The notes under the pieces: generated by a model
What the model was told of the DNA's origin: nothing
Database searches by the model: none
What the model saw: only the letters and a program-made list of their open reading frames with translations
Source: Sesamum alatum
Taxonomy: Eukaryota; Streptophyta; Magnoliopsida; Lamiales; Pedaliaceae
Assembly: GCA_034509735.1 (NCBI GenBank)
Contig: JACGWO010000011.1
Location: 17,645,573-17,709,572 of the forward strand
Length of the DNA stretch: 64,000 nucleotides
Direction of reading: 5' to 3'
Shown: in pieces, positions 63,890 through 64,000 of the stretch
How the letters are laid out: each line of letters starts with the position of its first letter
Numbering within the stretch: position 1 is the first letter of the stretch
Program-made: the position numbers and the translations under genes

Positions 63890-63890
63890 G

Positions 63891-64000
63891 TGAAAGCATG
63901 CGTGGATTGTCCTAGGAGGGAGCGCGAATGCGGAAGCGCAATAAATTAAAAAAATATGAAAAATAAAACATGCTTTAACGAAAAGTAAATACATGTTCGA
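63891..64000 (-). mobile_element. Copia 5' LTR end, cut by the window edge
   Basis: Plus-strand TGAAAGCATG at 63891 corresponds to an LTR ending ...CTTTCA on the minus strand. The same TGAAAG edge starts the solo LTR at 15851, and GCGGAAGCGC parallels the GCTTCCGCT in the LTR at 47068-49259. The rest of the LTR is outside the window. Confidence 0.7.

Overview
This is a window of AT-rich nuclear DNA from a flowering plant, most likely a eudicot. The evidence is GT-AG introns up to 3.6 kb, plant-type gene products, and dense Copia, Gypsy, Mutator-like (MULE), CACTA and Helitron debris. I cannot fix the order or genus from sequence alone.

Only four host genes are supported. (1) 1621-1818 (+) is the last exon of a plant sacsin-like gene carrying a complete C-terminal RING-HC finger; the rest of the gene lies left of the window. 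(2) 8459-12167 (+) is a six-exon, 572-residue UBE2T/UBC37-type ubiquitin-conjugating enzyme with a long disordered tail. (3) 28824-38713 (+) is a six-exon, 646-residue IST1-like ESCRT regulator with two introns over 3.4 kb and a C-terminal MIT-interacting motif. (4) 58071-58787 (-) encodes a 238-residue single-pass membrane protein of unknown function. They share no obvious pathway and are not co-organised.

The rest is mostly transposable elements. 6.4-7.9 kb: a 1.5-kb non-autonomous MULE with a perfect 9-bp target duplication and an internal GC-rich island of repeated GTCGCC/GGCGAC. 15.2-18.7 kb: Gypsy remnants interrupted by a 1.9-kb Copia solo LTR. 20.0-28.2 kb: two small MITEs, then a three-layer nest. 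An outer GC-island MULE of the same family as the 6.4-kb element holds a MITE, and a 4.9-kb MULE with ~260-285-bp inverted repeats sits in the tip of that MITE. This inner element carries a MULE transposase and, divergently oriented, a plant mobile domain (PMD) gene. It is the most interesting object in the window.

43.3-55.8 kb is a graveyard: a truncated MULE whose terminal repeat resembles those of the GC-island elements, a 5'-truncated Copia element with a 2.2-kb LTR, a second decayed Copia, and a decayed CACTA element with TNP2/DUF4216-like and Transposase_24-like remnants. 56.5-62.3 kb holds MITEs of several families, two CACTA-like non-autonomous elements and a small Helitron. The right edge enters a Copia element on the minus strand (primer-binding site and LTR end).

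Long stretches (3-5 kb, 13-15 kb, 40-43 kb, the two large IST1 introns) show no coding signal. No tRNA, rRNA or CRISPR array was recognised.
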